Below are positions 41,699 to 41,844 of a stretch of 41,844 nt of DNA, piece by piece. This DNA is from Streptomyces pinistramenti (GTDB lineage: Bacteria; Actinomycetota; Actinomycetes; Streptomycetales; Streptomycetaceae). Numbering within the stretch: position 1 is the stretch's first letter; each line of letters opens with the position of its first letter. The notes below the pieces were generated by a model. It searched no databases, was not told where the DNA came from, and saw only the letters and a list, made by a program, of their open reading frames with translations. The position numbers and the translations under genes are program-made. The stretch covers positions 1-41,844 of the forward strand of contig NZ_JAJCXB010000057.1 in the NCBI RefSeq assembly GCF_020564935.1, read 5' to 3'.

Positions 41699-41844
41699 GG
41701 GACGTGCACCTCCGGGTCCGTACTGCTGTTGTTTCCTGTTCAGCAGAGTGCCACCAGAGGCCGACGCCGCGCAGTCAAATGGACACAGAAGGCGAGCACG
41801 CATGCGCGCGGGGTGGCGTGCCGGCCGCTCTGGACGACGGCCGG

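Overview
The window is about 42 kb of very GC-rich chromosomal DNA whose codon use, promoter style and gene families point to Streptomyces or a close relative. The supporting families are a SARP/AfsR regulator, a WhiJ-type XRE plus DUF397 pair, a one-piece FO synthase, F420-type LLM oxidoreductases and an LppU/SCO3897-type protein. No rRNA, tRNA, CRISPR array, prophage or polyketide/NRPS assembly line was seen.

Layout. 1-1.8 kb: the 3' part of a kinase/PQQ-propeller gene that seems to have lost most of its kinase domain, then a membrane protein. 1.8-8.6 kb: acyl-CoA catabolism, made of a thiolase-fold aldolase, DUF35 and crotonase operon divergent from a FadD3-like CoA ligase, then a DinB-like protein and a second CoA ligase. 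8.6-13.7 kb: an LppU-like protein, two tiny repeat proteins (D-S-H-F-P-V-A-P and D-S-N-R-P-I repeats) and a large SARP regulator with a TPR tail. 14.0-21.7 kb: a rightward catabolic block of amidohydrolase, LLM oxidoreductase, SDR, second LLM oxidoreductase, D-aminoacylase-like amidohydrolase and aldehyde dehydrogenase. 21.8-23.06 kb: a tnpB element broken by two compensating single-base indels. 23.2-30.2 kb: quinone oxidoreductase, Tat-exported PHP hydrolase, F420-type LLM enzyme, VOC protein and fbiC. 30.4-32.2 kb: small secreted or hypothetical genes. 32.3-36.2 kb: hydroxyacid dehydrogenase, ADP-ribosylglycohydrolase and sodium/solute symporter. 36.6-40.3 kb: SDR, a small membrane protein, an aminotransferase and a leaderless EthD-like protein. 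40.4-41.7 kb: DUF397 protein and XRE regulator.

The strongest hidden signal is one 15-bp palindrome, CTGAC-N5-GTCAG. It occurs seven times (five exact, two with CTGAT in one arm), always at the start of a catabolic gene or operon and usually just upstream of a -10-like hexamer. It ties about a dozen dispersed genes into one probable TetR-type regulon for an unidentified acyl-CoA or ring substrate. No TetR gene lies in the window, so the regulator must be encoded elsewhere. FbiC in the same region makes the deazaflavin precursor of the F420 cofactor that some of the LLM enzymes probably use.

The second candidate system is the SARP-TPR regulator with the two repeat peptides next to it. A heptamer direct repeat with 11-bp spacing, the usual SARP-site geometry, lies upstream of the D-S-N-R-P-I gene.
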